Shown here: positions 10,379 through 19,059 of the stretch, piece after piece
Layout: the number at the start of each line of letters is the position of its first letter
Numbering within the stretch: the first letter of the stretch is position 1
Translations under genes and position numbers: made by a program
Source: Aliamphritea spongicola
GTDB lineage: Bacteria > Pseudomonadota > Gammaproteobacteria > Pseudomonadales > Balneatricaceae
DNA: 64,000 bases
NCBI GenBank assembly: GCA_024347235.1
Contig: AP025283.1
Location: 3,596,001 to 3,660,000, forward strand
Reading direction: 5' to 3'
The notes under the pieces: generated by a model
Seen by the model: only the letters and a program-made list of their open reading frames with translations
Databases searched by the model: none
Told to the model about the DNA's origin: nothing

Positions 10379-11231
10379 ATGAAAATCATCGACCCTCACC
10401 TACACCTGTTTAACCTGCAAGAGGGTGAGTACCACTGGTTACAGCCGCAGAATCCCCTTTCTGGCCAGACAAAGCCAGTATCTGCCGGAACTTCAGCGCC
10501 GAAGATCTACGTCTTCCAGAGTCGCTGCAACTCAGCGGATTAATTCACATAGAAGCCGGTTTTAATAATCAGTCGCCCTGGCTTGAAACCGGCTGGCTGG
10601 AAAGCCATTTAAAGGTTACCGTTTTCGCAGCATCGTGTGTGCTGATCTGACCCTCAGTACGGCAGCTTTCGCGGCACTGCTGGATCAGGTAGAGCAGCAT
10701 AGCTCCGTTGCCGGCATCCGCCATATTCTGGATGATGAAGCTGAACAGCTGCTCAGGCAGCCACAGGTTATACACAATCTGCAACAACTGGCGGAACGGG
10801 AATGGATTTTTGAATGCCAGTATCCGTTAACGGATACACCGGCAACCGGGAACTGGAAGCACTTCTGGAAGTGCACCCACTGCAGATCATTATTAATCAT
10901 GCTGGCTTTCCCCGGCAAATCAGGCCAACCGGCAAACATGGCAGGAAAATCTGCAACGTCTGGCCGACTATCCAAGCGTGTCGGTCAAGGCATCCGGCTG
11001 GGAAATGCAGGACCGGACTTTTCAGCCTGATCAGGTCAGTGAAACGGTTAATATTTTGCTGGAAGTTTTTGGCGAACGCCGGGTCATGCTGGCAAGCAAC
11101 TTTCCCCTGTGCCTGTTCAGCAGGGAATATGCTGAGCTGTGGCAATGTATCAGCAATTGCAGCTCCCCGAAGAAGTGCTGCAACTGCTGTGTCATGATAA
11201 CGCCCGCCGGCTTTACCGGCTGAGCGACTGA
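10379..11231 (+). CDS. Amidohydrolase 2 / lactonase-type TIM-barrel hydrolase (frameshifted)
   Basis: Begins MKIIDPHLHLFN, the metal-binding HxH of amidohydrolase-2 family enzymes (COG3618, which includes sugar and pyrone lactonases), and later has NHAGFPR and RVMLASNFPLCLF, matching the C-terminal strand motifs. Breaks near 10446 (a C run), 10630, 10925 and 11145 split it; the restored protein is about 283 residues, normal for the family. It immediately follows the SDR gene. An SDR plus lactonase pair usually oxidises a cyclic hemiacetal and opens the resulting lactone; that is inference here. Confidence 0.75.
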
Positions 11232-11243
11232 TCATCGTAGCGG

Positions 11244-12706
11244 TCAGATACCGCCCATGCAGATGTATTTGGTTTCCAGATAGTCATCCAGACCATACTT
11301 GGAACCTTCGCGGCCCTGACCGGACTCTTTTACGCCACCAAACGGAATCATCTCAGAGCTGATCGCCACTTCGTTGACGCCGACCATGCCGTATTCCAGT
11401 GCTTCGGATACCCGCCACGTCCGGGACATATTTTCGGTGAACATATACGCCGCCAGACCAAACTCGGTATCGTTGGCCATTTGCACCGCTTCAGCCTCAT
11501 CGCTGAAACGGAAAATCGGTGCAACCGGACCAAAGATCTCTTCCTTTGAAACCCGCATATCGTTGCTCAGATTCGCCAGAACAGTCGGCTGGTAGAAATT
11601 CTGCCCCTGGGCATCAATCTGACCACCGATGGTCACCGCGGCACCTTTGGTAACTGCGTCGTCCACCAGATCCTGCACTTTTGCAGATGCTTTTCCGTGA
11701 TCAGCGGGCCAATGTGGGTCCCTTCAGCAAAGCCATCGCCCAGCACAAATTCACTGACCTTCGCGGTGAACTTTTCAACAAAGGCATCGTATACACTGTC
11801 TTCAACCAGAATCCGGTTAGCACAGATACAGGTTTGGCCGGCATTACGGAACTTAGTGCCAATGGCACCGGCAACCGCTTTATCCAGATCAGCATCGGCA
11901 AATACCAGCACCGGCGCGTTACCGCCCAGCTCCATTGAAGTACGTTTAACGGTGGTGGCACACAGGGCCATCAGTTGCTTACCCACTGGGGTTGAACCGG
12001 TGAAGCTGAATTTCTTCACGAGCGGGTTACCGGTCAGCTGTTCACCGATAGCCGGTGCATTGATGCCGGTTACCACGTTAAACAGACCGGCAGGTAAACC
12101 GGCACGCCCGGCCAGTTCAGCCAGTGCCAGTGCCGACAGCGGCGTCTCTGCTGCCGGCTTAAGGACTACAGAACAACCTACCGCCAGTGCCGGTGCCGCT
12201 TTACGGGTGATCATCGCATTCGGGAAATTCCATGGCGTAACCGCTGCAACCACACCGATTGGCTGTTTGATTACCACAGAACGGCGGTCTGCGGTGCTGT
12301 TCGGGATCACATCACCGTAAACCCGCTTACCTTCTTCCGCGAACCACTCCACGTAAGACGCGCCGTATGCCACTTCACCACGGGATTCCGCCAGAATCTT
12401 GCCCTGTTCAGCGGTCATGATAATGGCCAGATCTTCCTGATTTTCCAGCATCAGGTCATGCCACTTACGCAGTACAGCAGAACGCTCTTTAGCGGTTTTC
12501 TGACGCCAGCTTTGCATCGCTGTTTCAGCTGCTTCAATCGCGCGGTTGGTTTCAGCCGCGCCCAGATCAGCAACCTGAGCAATCACCTCGCCGGTGGAAG
12601 GATTCGTGACAGCAAAGGTATTGCCGTTATCAGCATCCAGCCATTCACCGTTCACATAAGCCTGGGTTTTCAGCAAACCCGCATCTTTCAGTTGTAAAGT
12701 AGTCAT
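11244..12706 (-). CDS. gabD: Succinate-semialdehyde dehydrogenase, GabD type (one frameshift)
   Basis: Oxidises succinate semialdehyde to succinate. The protein is about 487 residues with PWNFPNAMITRK, the general base in TSMELGGNAP, and the nucleophile in NAGQTCICANR, all strongly GabD-like. A break near 11690 shifts the last 145 residues. The start MTTLQLKDAGLL has GAGAAG upstream. It is the third gene of a gntR-CMD-gabD operon that runs away from the ring-cleavage operon. In the trigonelline pathway this enzyme (TgnE) takes the final C4 product into the TCA cycle, which fits the context. Confidence 0.88.
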
Positions 12707-12811
12707 AACACTTCTCGCAGACAATAGAATACCTGCCAGCAGGGCCGGCATTCAGAACAGAAATACAGTTTAGTTACAGATTAAGGGCACAGGTACCCGG
12801 AGACAGGCTGC

Positions 12812-13191
12812 TCAGAGCAGACCCTGCTCCTCAAGTACCTGGCGGGCAATGCGGAAACATTCCACACCCTGAGGTACGCCACAATAAATAGAAATGGCGT
12901 GAATACTGGCGCGGATTTCAGCAACGCTGACGCCATTATTGATCGCACCGCGTAAATGCAATTCCCATTCGTGCATCTTTCCCAGTGCGGCGATCATGGT
13001 GAGGTTCATCAGAGAACGGGTCTTGGCATCCAGGGTATCGTCCCCCAGCCAAAGCCCCAGCACCATTCAGTCATGGCTTCCTGAAACGGACGGTTAAAGT
13101 CATCAGCTTTCGCCAGATTATTTTCGACATAGGCGTCACCTAAAGTCGCTTTGCGACGCTCTAAACCTAACTCAAACAGTGCTTTATCCAT
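12812..13191 (-). CDS. Carboxymuconolactone decarboxylase family protein 2 (one frameshift)
   Basis: Starts MDKALFELGLERRKATLGD, the typical PcaC-type N-terminus, and continues after a break near 13055 with SLMNLTMIAALGKM, HLRGAINNGV and ISIYCGVPQGVE. About 126 residues. It lies between the GntR regulator and gabD in one operon, 11 bp from the former. It is clearly related to the CMD protein at 9.0 kb but only moderately similar. The reaction is unknown; hydrolase, decarboxylase and peroxidase activities all occur in this fold. Confidence 0.82.
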
Positions 13192-13202
13192 CACTTAACC
13201 TC

Positions 13203-13849
13203 TCAGATTAATTGGTATGCCAGCTGCGCCGCTCCCTCCAGATGACTGGCACAGAGTTCGGCTGCACGGCCGGCATCCTGCTGCTCTATCGCATCAACGA
13301 TATTGCGTAAATTTTCCGGCCCCTGGGTACGACGCTCTCCCTGGCTCAGGGTTAAAGCACGCAACCGGGAAATCCGGGCATTCAACTGTTCCACCAGATC
13401 CCAGGAAACGGTTTTGCCACCGGTGGTAAAAATCACCTCATAAAATTCGCAGGTAACCTTCAGCGCCTGTAACACATCCTGCCGCTCCAGTGAGTACGTG
13501 ATTTCCTCACATAAACGGCGCAGCTGACTGACGGTATCTGCCGTTGCCTGTTTTGCACAGCTGGCAACGGCGGCACACTCCAGCATGCTGCGGATCTGAT
13601 AGATCTCTTCAACTTCGTCGCGCCCAATGGTCGCGACCACATAACCGGCATTGGGAATACCTACCACCAGCCGCTCACTCTCCAGATGGCGGATACATTC
13701 ACGTACCACCGTCCGGCTGACCCCATGCTTTCACACAGGGCCCGTTCCACCAGGCGTTCGCCCGGCTTCAGTAAGTCAGCGGTAATCGCATCACGCAGCG
13801 ACTCCAGGGCGTTTTCTTTCAGGGTCTTAGGTCTGTCTACCTTAAGCAT
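13203..13849 (-). CDS. GntR-family regulator, FCD subgroup (one frameshift)
   Basis: A winged-helix N-terminus (LRDAITADLLKPGERLVE) is followed, after a break near 13722, by RTVVRECIRHLESERLV, and then an FCD effector domain (EIYQIRSMLECAAV). About 216 residues. FCD proteins often bind organic acids and repress adjacent catabolic genes. It heads the operon with CMD2 and gabD and faces the ring-cleavage operon, so it is the likely local regulator; the candidate operator is the dyad at 14068-14085. Confidence 0.85.
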
Positions 13850-14067
13850 GTATTGGTGATTCCATGTACTTCATGTCGGCGCAGCAGAATAACTGTCCGC
13901 CTTGTTAAGTTCAGGGTACCAAGGTTACTACCAAAGGAAGTTTAGCCCAATCAATTTTCCCTGTGGCCTCTTTTAAATGCAGTCATAGCAACTGATTCGC
14001 CAGAGATTCCGGTTAAAAACCAGCAAACCGTGTTCATTTTTAGTTTGCATGCCGGAATATTATATGA

Positions 14068-14085
14068 TTGTATACCATAATACAA
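14068..14085. promoter_or_regulatory. Candidate GntR operator, TTGTAT-N6-ATACAA dyad
   Basis: Perfect 6-bp inverted arms TTGTAT and ATACAA separated by ACCATA lie in the divergent control region 13850-14111, 26 bp before the preferred start of the DUF1185 gene. The size and spacing suit a dimeric GntR regulator. Binding is inferred, not shown. Confidence 0.55.
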
Positions 14086-14111
14086 ACATGAAACTGACAA
14101 TGAGATCTGCC

Positions 14112-14711
14112 ATGACACCTGAAATTCGCAAAGTGGTTTGCTACGAAGAAGAAACCCTGATCGAAGGTTTTAAAGCCTGTGATACCCCGGTAAAGATGTT
14201 CGCCGCTGCGGCTGTTATTAAGAATCCCTGGGCAGGACGTTTTGTTGAAAACCTGCGTCCGGAGATTCTGGCCTTTGGCCCGGTACTGGGTGAATTGCTG
14301 ACAAATAAAGTCTGTGCAATGGCCGGCGGTGCGGAAAACATCGAAGCATTCGGTAAAGCAGCAGTCGTCGGTATGAACGGTGAAGTCGAGCATGCATCCG
14401 CGCTGATCCACACCCTGCACTTCGGCAACATTTTCCGTGAAGCGGTTGAAGCCAAATCATTCCTGTCATTCACCAACACCCGCGGTCCGGCAAATACGCC
14501 TATTATGGTACCGATGATGGATAAGAATGACGGCGGCCGCCGCTCACACTATCTGACACTTCAGTTCAACATCCCTGATGCGCCGGGTGCCGATGAAGTC
14601 GTCATCGTACTGGGTGGATCTACCGGTGGCCGACCACACCACCGCATCGGTGACCGTTATCAGGAACTGAAGGAGTTGGGCCATGACATTGAAAACCCTG
14701 CAGCGGTCTGA
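14112..14711 (+). CDS. DUF1185 / 'amino acid synthesis' family protein
   Basis: A 199-residue protein of the PF06684 (AA_synth) family, recognised from EIRKVVCYEEETLIEG at the start, VIKNPWAGRF, and the C-terminal GSTGGRPHHRIGDRY segment. No enzymatic role is established for the family to my knowledge. I chose ATG 14112 because earlier starts overlap the palindromic operator and lack an SD. It is first in the ring-cleavage operon and overlaps the hydrolase gene by 29 bp. The A. baylyi trigonelline pathway needs a conserved hypothetical helper protein at the SSA step; whether this is its counterpart is a hypothesis. Confidence 0.8.
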   Translation: MTPEIRKVVCYEEETLIEGFKACDTPVKMFAAAAVIKNPWAGRFVENLRPEILAFGPVLGELLTNKVCAMAGGAENIEAFGKAAVVGMNGEVEHASALIHTLHFGNIFREAVEAKSFLSFTNTRGPANTPIMVPMMDKNDGGRRSHYLTLQFNIPDAPGADEVVIVLGGSTGGRPHHRIGDRYQELKELGHDIENPAAV

Positions 14712-15516
14712 ATCCGCTAACGGGCTGGCATTTCACCGCAGTGGCAGCGGCGAACCCGTTGTGCTGATCCATGGCGTCGGCCTGCGGGCCGAAGCCTGGT
14801 TTCAGCAGTTACCGGTACTGACCCGTGATCACGAAGTGTTTGCGCTGGATATGCCCGGCCACGGTGACAGTGCCCTGCTAAACGGGACGGCCCCCAGCCT
14901 GAGTGCCTATGTGGATCATATTGCCGGCTGGCTGGAAGCAAACCTTTCCGGCCCGGCGATGATTCTGGGTCATTCCATGGGGGCAATGATCGCGGTGCAG
15001 CTGGCTGCCCGCTATCCAACCCTGTGTAAAGGCGTCGTCGCACTGAATGCGGTTTACCGGCGTTCCGATGCCGCCCGCGAAGCTGTACAGAACCGTGCCC
15101 GGCAAATGTGGGAGCACCCTGAACAGGACCGTGTTTCCGCACCGATTCAGCGCTGGTTTGACCTGGCCGGTGATGCACACGAAGTGGCCATGGCAAACCT
15201 CTGTGCCGACTGGCTGGAAGCCGCCCCTGCGGAAGGCTATGCCACCGCATACACCATCTTCAGTGAAGAAGATGGTCCCAGCGATGCCGAACTGGACAGC
15301 CTGGCCGTACCGGCCTGGTTCATTACCGGTGACGGCGACCAGAACTCATCGCCGGAAATGTCCCGGCAGATGGCGGCACGCTGCCGATTTGGCCACGCTG
15401 AAGTTATTGAAAACTCGCGGCATATGCTGCAACTCACCCATCCCGATGCAATTAATGCGCTGCTGGAGCAATTTATTTCCTCCTGTAAACAGCCATCAGG
15501 AGTCCATCATGAGTAA
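14683..15516 (+). CDS. Alpha/beta-fold hydrolase, TgnD-like
   Basis: A 277-residue alpha/beta hydrolase with the oxyanion HG motif in VVLIHGVGL, the nucleophile elbow GHSMGAM near residue 98, an acid in TGDGDQN, and the catalytic His in SRHMLQLTHP. In the trigonelline pathway the equivalent enzyme splits (N-methylformamido)methylene succinate to succinate semialdehyde, CO2, formate and methylamine. Assignment rests on its position in a reductase-oxygenase-dehydrogenase operon, as the fold alone is not specific. The frame is intact; it overlaps both neighbours (29 bp and 8 bp). Confidence 0.82.
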   Translation: MTLKTLQRSESANGLAFHRSGSGEPVVLIHGVGLRAEAWFQQLPVLTRDHEVFALDMPGHGDSALLNGTAPSLSAYVDHIAGWLEANLSGPAMILGHSMGAMIAVQLAARYPTLCKGVVALNAVYRRSDAAREAVQNRARQMWEHPEQDRVSAPIQRWFDLAGDAHEVAMANLCADWLEAAPAEGYATAYTIFSEEDGPSDAELDSLAVPAWFITGDGDQNSSPEMSRQMAARCRFGHAEVIENSRHMLQLTHPDAINALLEQFISSCKQPSGVHHE

Positions 15517-16416
15517 TTTTGATCCCCGCGAATTACGCAACGCTTTCGGATCCTTCATGACCGGTGTAACCGTGGTTACTGCGGTCAGCGAATCCGGTGA
15601 AAAAGTCGGTTTTACCGCCAACTCATTTACCTCGGTATCGGTTGAACCGTCACTGTTACTGGTGTGCCCGGGTAAGAACCTGTCCAGCTTTGAGATCTTC
15701 AACAGCTGTAAGCACTTTGCCATCAACATTCTGGCAGAAGATCAGCAACAGATTTCCAATACCTTTGCCAGCTCAAGGGCGATCGCTTCGCTGATATCGA
15801 CTGGCATGCTGATGAGCATGGCAGCCCGCTGATCGACAACGCCGTCGCGCACTTCAGCTGCAGTACTTTTAACCGCATTGATGCCGGCGATCACATTATC
15901 CTGATCGGCGAGATCAGCGCCTTTACCTCCAACGATAAGCTGGGTCTGGGCTATGCCAAGGGTGGCTACTTCAGCCTGGGCATGGAACACCGCGCGGAAC
16001 AGCTGAGTAAGCATCAGGGCAGCATTGTCGGCGCCATCGTTGAGTACGAAGATACTGTTCTGCTTAGCCGCACCAGCCAAGGCTATACCCTGCCACAGGT
16101 CGCCGCTGATGTGCAGAAAGGCTCGGTTGAGTCAGTCCGCGAGTACCTGCAGGCCAATGGTCTGAACTGTGAACTGGGTGCGGTTTACTCCATTTACGAG
16201 AACCTTGAAGCCGGTCAGAACACCTGCTTCTACCGCGCCAGCAGCGAACAGGCTGACAAAACCCGTCTGGGTGAATACATCGAAGTCAGCAAACTGGCGG
16301 AGCTGGATTATGTATCTGCAGACATCGCCAGTGTCATGACCCGCTATGCTGATGAGAAGCAGCACGGCGTATTCCGGCTCTACGTCGGCGATCAGCAACA
16401 CGGCAACATTCACTAG
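15509..16416 (+). CDS. Flavin reductase with C-terminal Nudix-like domain, TgnA-like (one frameshift)
   Basis: Residues 1-170 form a flavin-reductase-like split-barrel domain (NAFGSFMTGVTVVTA, GFTANSFTSVS, FAINILAEDQQ), which supplies reduced flavin to the partner oxygenase. A break near 15778 separates the two ORFs. The remaining 130 residues (SIVGAIVEYEDTVLLSRT, YTLPQ, ELGAVYSIYE) look like a Nudix fold, but the GX5EX7REUXEEXGU box is missing. That suggests a ligand-sensing or autoinhibitory role rather than hydrolysis. Total about 302 residues, against 160-190 for single-domain reductases. It lies directly before the luciferase-like gene. Confidence 0.8.
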
Positions 16417-16430
16417 CAAGGAGCCACAGG

Positions 16431-17465
16431 ATGAAATTTTCACTTTTCTCCCATATGGAACGCACTGACGAAAGTCAGTCCCAGCAGCAACTGTATGATG
16501 AGTTTCTGTCGTTATGTGAAATGGCGGATCAGGGTGGCATGACCACTATCTGGACCGGCGAGCACCATGGCATGAACTTTACCATTGCGCCGAACCCGTT
16601 CCTGAATCTGATTGACCTTGCTCACCGTACCAAGAACGTCCGGCTGGGCACCGGTACTGTGGTTGCGCCGTTCTGGAATCCGATTAAGCTGGCCGGTGAA
16701 GCCGCCATGACAGATATTCTCACAGAAGGCCGTCTGGAACTGGGCATTGCCCGTGGCGCTTACTCGTTCGAATACGAGCGTATGGTCGACGGCGGCATTG
16801 ACGCCTGGGCCGCCGGCGAACGCTTACGGGAAATCATTCCTGCGGTTCGCGGCCTGTGGGCCGGCGACTACAGCCATGAAGGCAAGCACTATAACTTCCC
16901 GAAGACCACGTCGGCACCAAAACCAACAACCGAACAGGGACCACCGGTCTGGGTAGCAGCACGGGACATTAACAGCCACGAGTTCGCGGTTGAAAATGAC
17001 TGCAACGTTCAGGTCACCCCGCTGTGGCAAGGCCTGGAAGAAGTTGAAAGCCTGATGGAGAAGTTTAAGTCTGCCTGTGCAACCTACGACAAGCGTCCGA
17101 AGATCATGATTCTGCAGCACGCTTACATTGGTAAAACAGAAGACGAACTGGCCCGTGCCGCAGCGAAACTCAACGAGTTTTACTGCTACTTCGGTGCCTG
17201 GTTCAAGAACGAACGGCCAATTAATCAGGGGCTGATTCAGCAACTGACCCCGGAAGATATTGCCGCTCACCCGTTCTACTCAGCAGAACAGATCCGTAAA
17301 GACCTGATGATCGGTACCTCCCAGCAGGTTATCGACCGGCTTAAGCACTATGAAGATCTGGGCTACGATGAGTTCTCATACTGGTCCGACTCCGGCATGA
17401 CCCGGGAAGAAAAAGAAACCTCCCTGGCCCGCTTCATCGATGAAGTTATGCCGGCGTTTAACTGA
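16431..17465 (+). CDS. Luciferase-like flavin-dependent monooxygenase, TgnB-like
   Basis: A 344-residue TIM-barrel oxygenase of the bacterial luciferase family. The N-terminus MKFSLFSHMER is followed by WTGEHHGMNFTIAP, RLGTGTVVAPFWNP and GRLELGIARGAYSFEY, all typical of FMNH2-using oxygenases. With the adjacent reductase it makes a two-component system. In A. baylyi the equivalent pair cleaves the C5-C6 bond of N-methylnicotinate directly. A good SD (AAGGAG) precedes it. The family also includes alkane-sulfonate and other oxygenases; operon context drives the assignment. Confidence 0.85.
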   Translation: MKFSLFSHMERTDESQSQQQLYDEFLSLCEMADQGGMTTIWTGEHHGMNFTIAPNPFLNLIDLAHRTKNVRLGTGTVVAPFWNPIKLAGEAAMTDILTEGRLELGIARGAYSFEYERMVDGGIDAWAAGERLREIIPAVRGLWAGDYSHEGKHYNFPKTTSAPKPTTEQGPPVWVAARDINSHEFAVENDCNVQVTPLWQGLEEVESLMEKFKSACATYDKRPKIMILQHAYIGKTEDELARAAAKLNEFYCYFGAWFKNERPINQGLIQQLTPEDIAAHPFYSAEQIRKDLMIGTSQQVIDRLKHYEDLGYDEFSYWSDSGMTREEKETSLARFIDEVMPAFN

Positions 17466-17479
17466 TTAAGGAGTCTTAC

Positions 17480-18962
17480 ATGACGAACCAACCTCACTAC
17501 CAACTGTTCATTGACGGCCAGTGGCGCGAAGGCTCCGACGCTCAGGTTATGCACAGTACTAACCCGGCAACCGGTGAGCACTGGGCAAGCTTTGCCTGCG
17601 CCTCCCTGCCGACGTGGATGCAACAGTAAAAGCCGCCCGCCGTAACCTTAACGAAGGGCCATGGTCTGAACTGAATGCCACCGCCCGCGGTGCCCTGCTG
17701 TATAAACTGGCAGACCTGATTGAAGCCAACGCTGAAAAATCGGCGCGGTTGAAACCACCGACAGCGGTAAGCTGGCGAAAGAAACCGTTATGCAGACCGG
17801 TTACGTGGCTAACTACTACCGCTATTACGCGGGTCTGGCGGATAAAGTTGAAGGCAATACCCTGCCAATCGACAAGCCGGATATGCACGTATACACCACG
17901 CCGGAACCGATCGGTGTAGTTGCAGCAGTCGTACCGTGGAACGCTCAGATGTTCCTTACTGCCACCAAGCTTGGTCCAGCGCTGGCTGCCGGCTGCACGG
18001 TCATTCTGAAAGCCTCTGAACTGGCCCCTGCGCCAATGTTCGAACTGGCGAAGCTGATTAAAGAAGCGGGCTTCCCGGACGGCGTGGTATCCGTCATCAC
18101 CGGTGATGCGCAGAACTGTGCCATTCCGCTGACATCCCATCCGGATATCGACCGTCTGGCATTTACCGGCGGCCCGGAAACAGCCAAGCACGTGATCCGT
18201 AATACTGCAGAAAATTTTGCGGTTACGTCACTGGAACTGGGCGGCAAGTCTCCAATCATCGTCTTTGAAGATGCCGATCTGGAAAGTGCCGCTAACGGTC
18301 TGATCGCCGGTAACTTCGGTGCTTCCGGTCAGTCTTGTGTTGCCGGTTCCCGTGCCTTTATTCAGCGCTCGGTATACGACGAAGTGGTTGCCAAAGTAGC
18401 TGAAAAAGCCGGCCATATCGTTATCGGTAACCCGTTGGAAGATGCTACTCATATTGGCCCGCTGTGCACCATGGCTCAGATCGAGAACATTGAACGTACG
18501 CTGGCTAAATCTGTTGAACAGGGTGCAACCATCCGTTTCGGCGGTGAGCGTGCAGCCGACTGCGGTTCCCAGCACTATTTCAAGCCAACCATGGTTGAAT
18601 GCCCGAATACTGACATTGCTACGCTGACCACTGAAATGTTCGGTCCGGTGATGTCTGTGGTGGTATTCGATACCGAAGAAGAAGCTATCGCCATGGCCAA
18701 TGACAGCATTTACGGCCTTGGCTCCGGCATTTTCACCCAGAACCTGGCGCGGGCGCACCGGGTATCAAGCAAGATTCAGTCCGGCATTTGCTGGGTGAAT
18801 ACCTATCGCGCCATTTCCCCGATTGCCCCGTTCGGTGGCATCAATCAGTCGGGCTATGGCCGTGAAGCAGGTATCCAGGGAATTTTTGACTACATCCGTA
18901 CCAAAACTACCTGGATCAACATTTCAAGCGAACCCATGAGTAATCCTTTTGTGATGCGCTAG
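17480..18962 (+). CDS. Aldehyde dehydrogenase, TgnC-like (two frameshifts)
   Basis: An NAD(P)-dependent aldehyde dehydrogenase of about 494 residues. After breaks near 17608 and 17742 the frame is clean. Visible are PWNAQMFLTATKLGPAL, the general base in TSLELGGKSP, and the nucleophile in SGQSCVAGSR. In the trigonelline pathway this step oxidises the hydroxybutyrolactone to the substituted succinate. It is clearly distinct from the GabD protein at 11.2-12.7 kb (different Cys and Glu loops). The SD AAGGAGTCTTA fixes the start. Confidence 0.85.
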
Positions 18963-18976
18963 GTAAGCTGAACGAA

Positions 18977-18996
18977 GCCGCACCGGCCGGTGCGGC
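18977..18996. repeat. Perfect 20-bp palindrome between aldehyde dehydrogenase and BCCT genes
   Basis: GCCGCACCGG is followed directly by its reverse complement CCGGTGCGGC, 14 bp after the dehydrogenase stop. No T run follows, so it is more likely an mRNA-processing or stabilising hairpin, or a protein site, than an intrinsic terminator. Confidence 0.7.
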
Positions 18997-19059
18997 ATAT
19001 CCACAAACCCACGAATCTTCCTCCTGCAATTTTGCCGGGGGCAGTAGGTTTTCGCACTT

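Noticed and set aside
9040..13191. Protocatechuate (pca) pathway because of two PcaC-like proteins
   Set aside because: No protocatechuate dioxygenase, cycloisomerase or enol-lactonase genes accompany them; PcaC-like proteins are widespread in other contexts.
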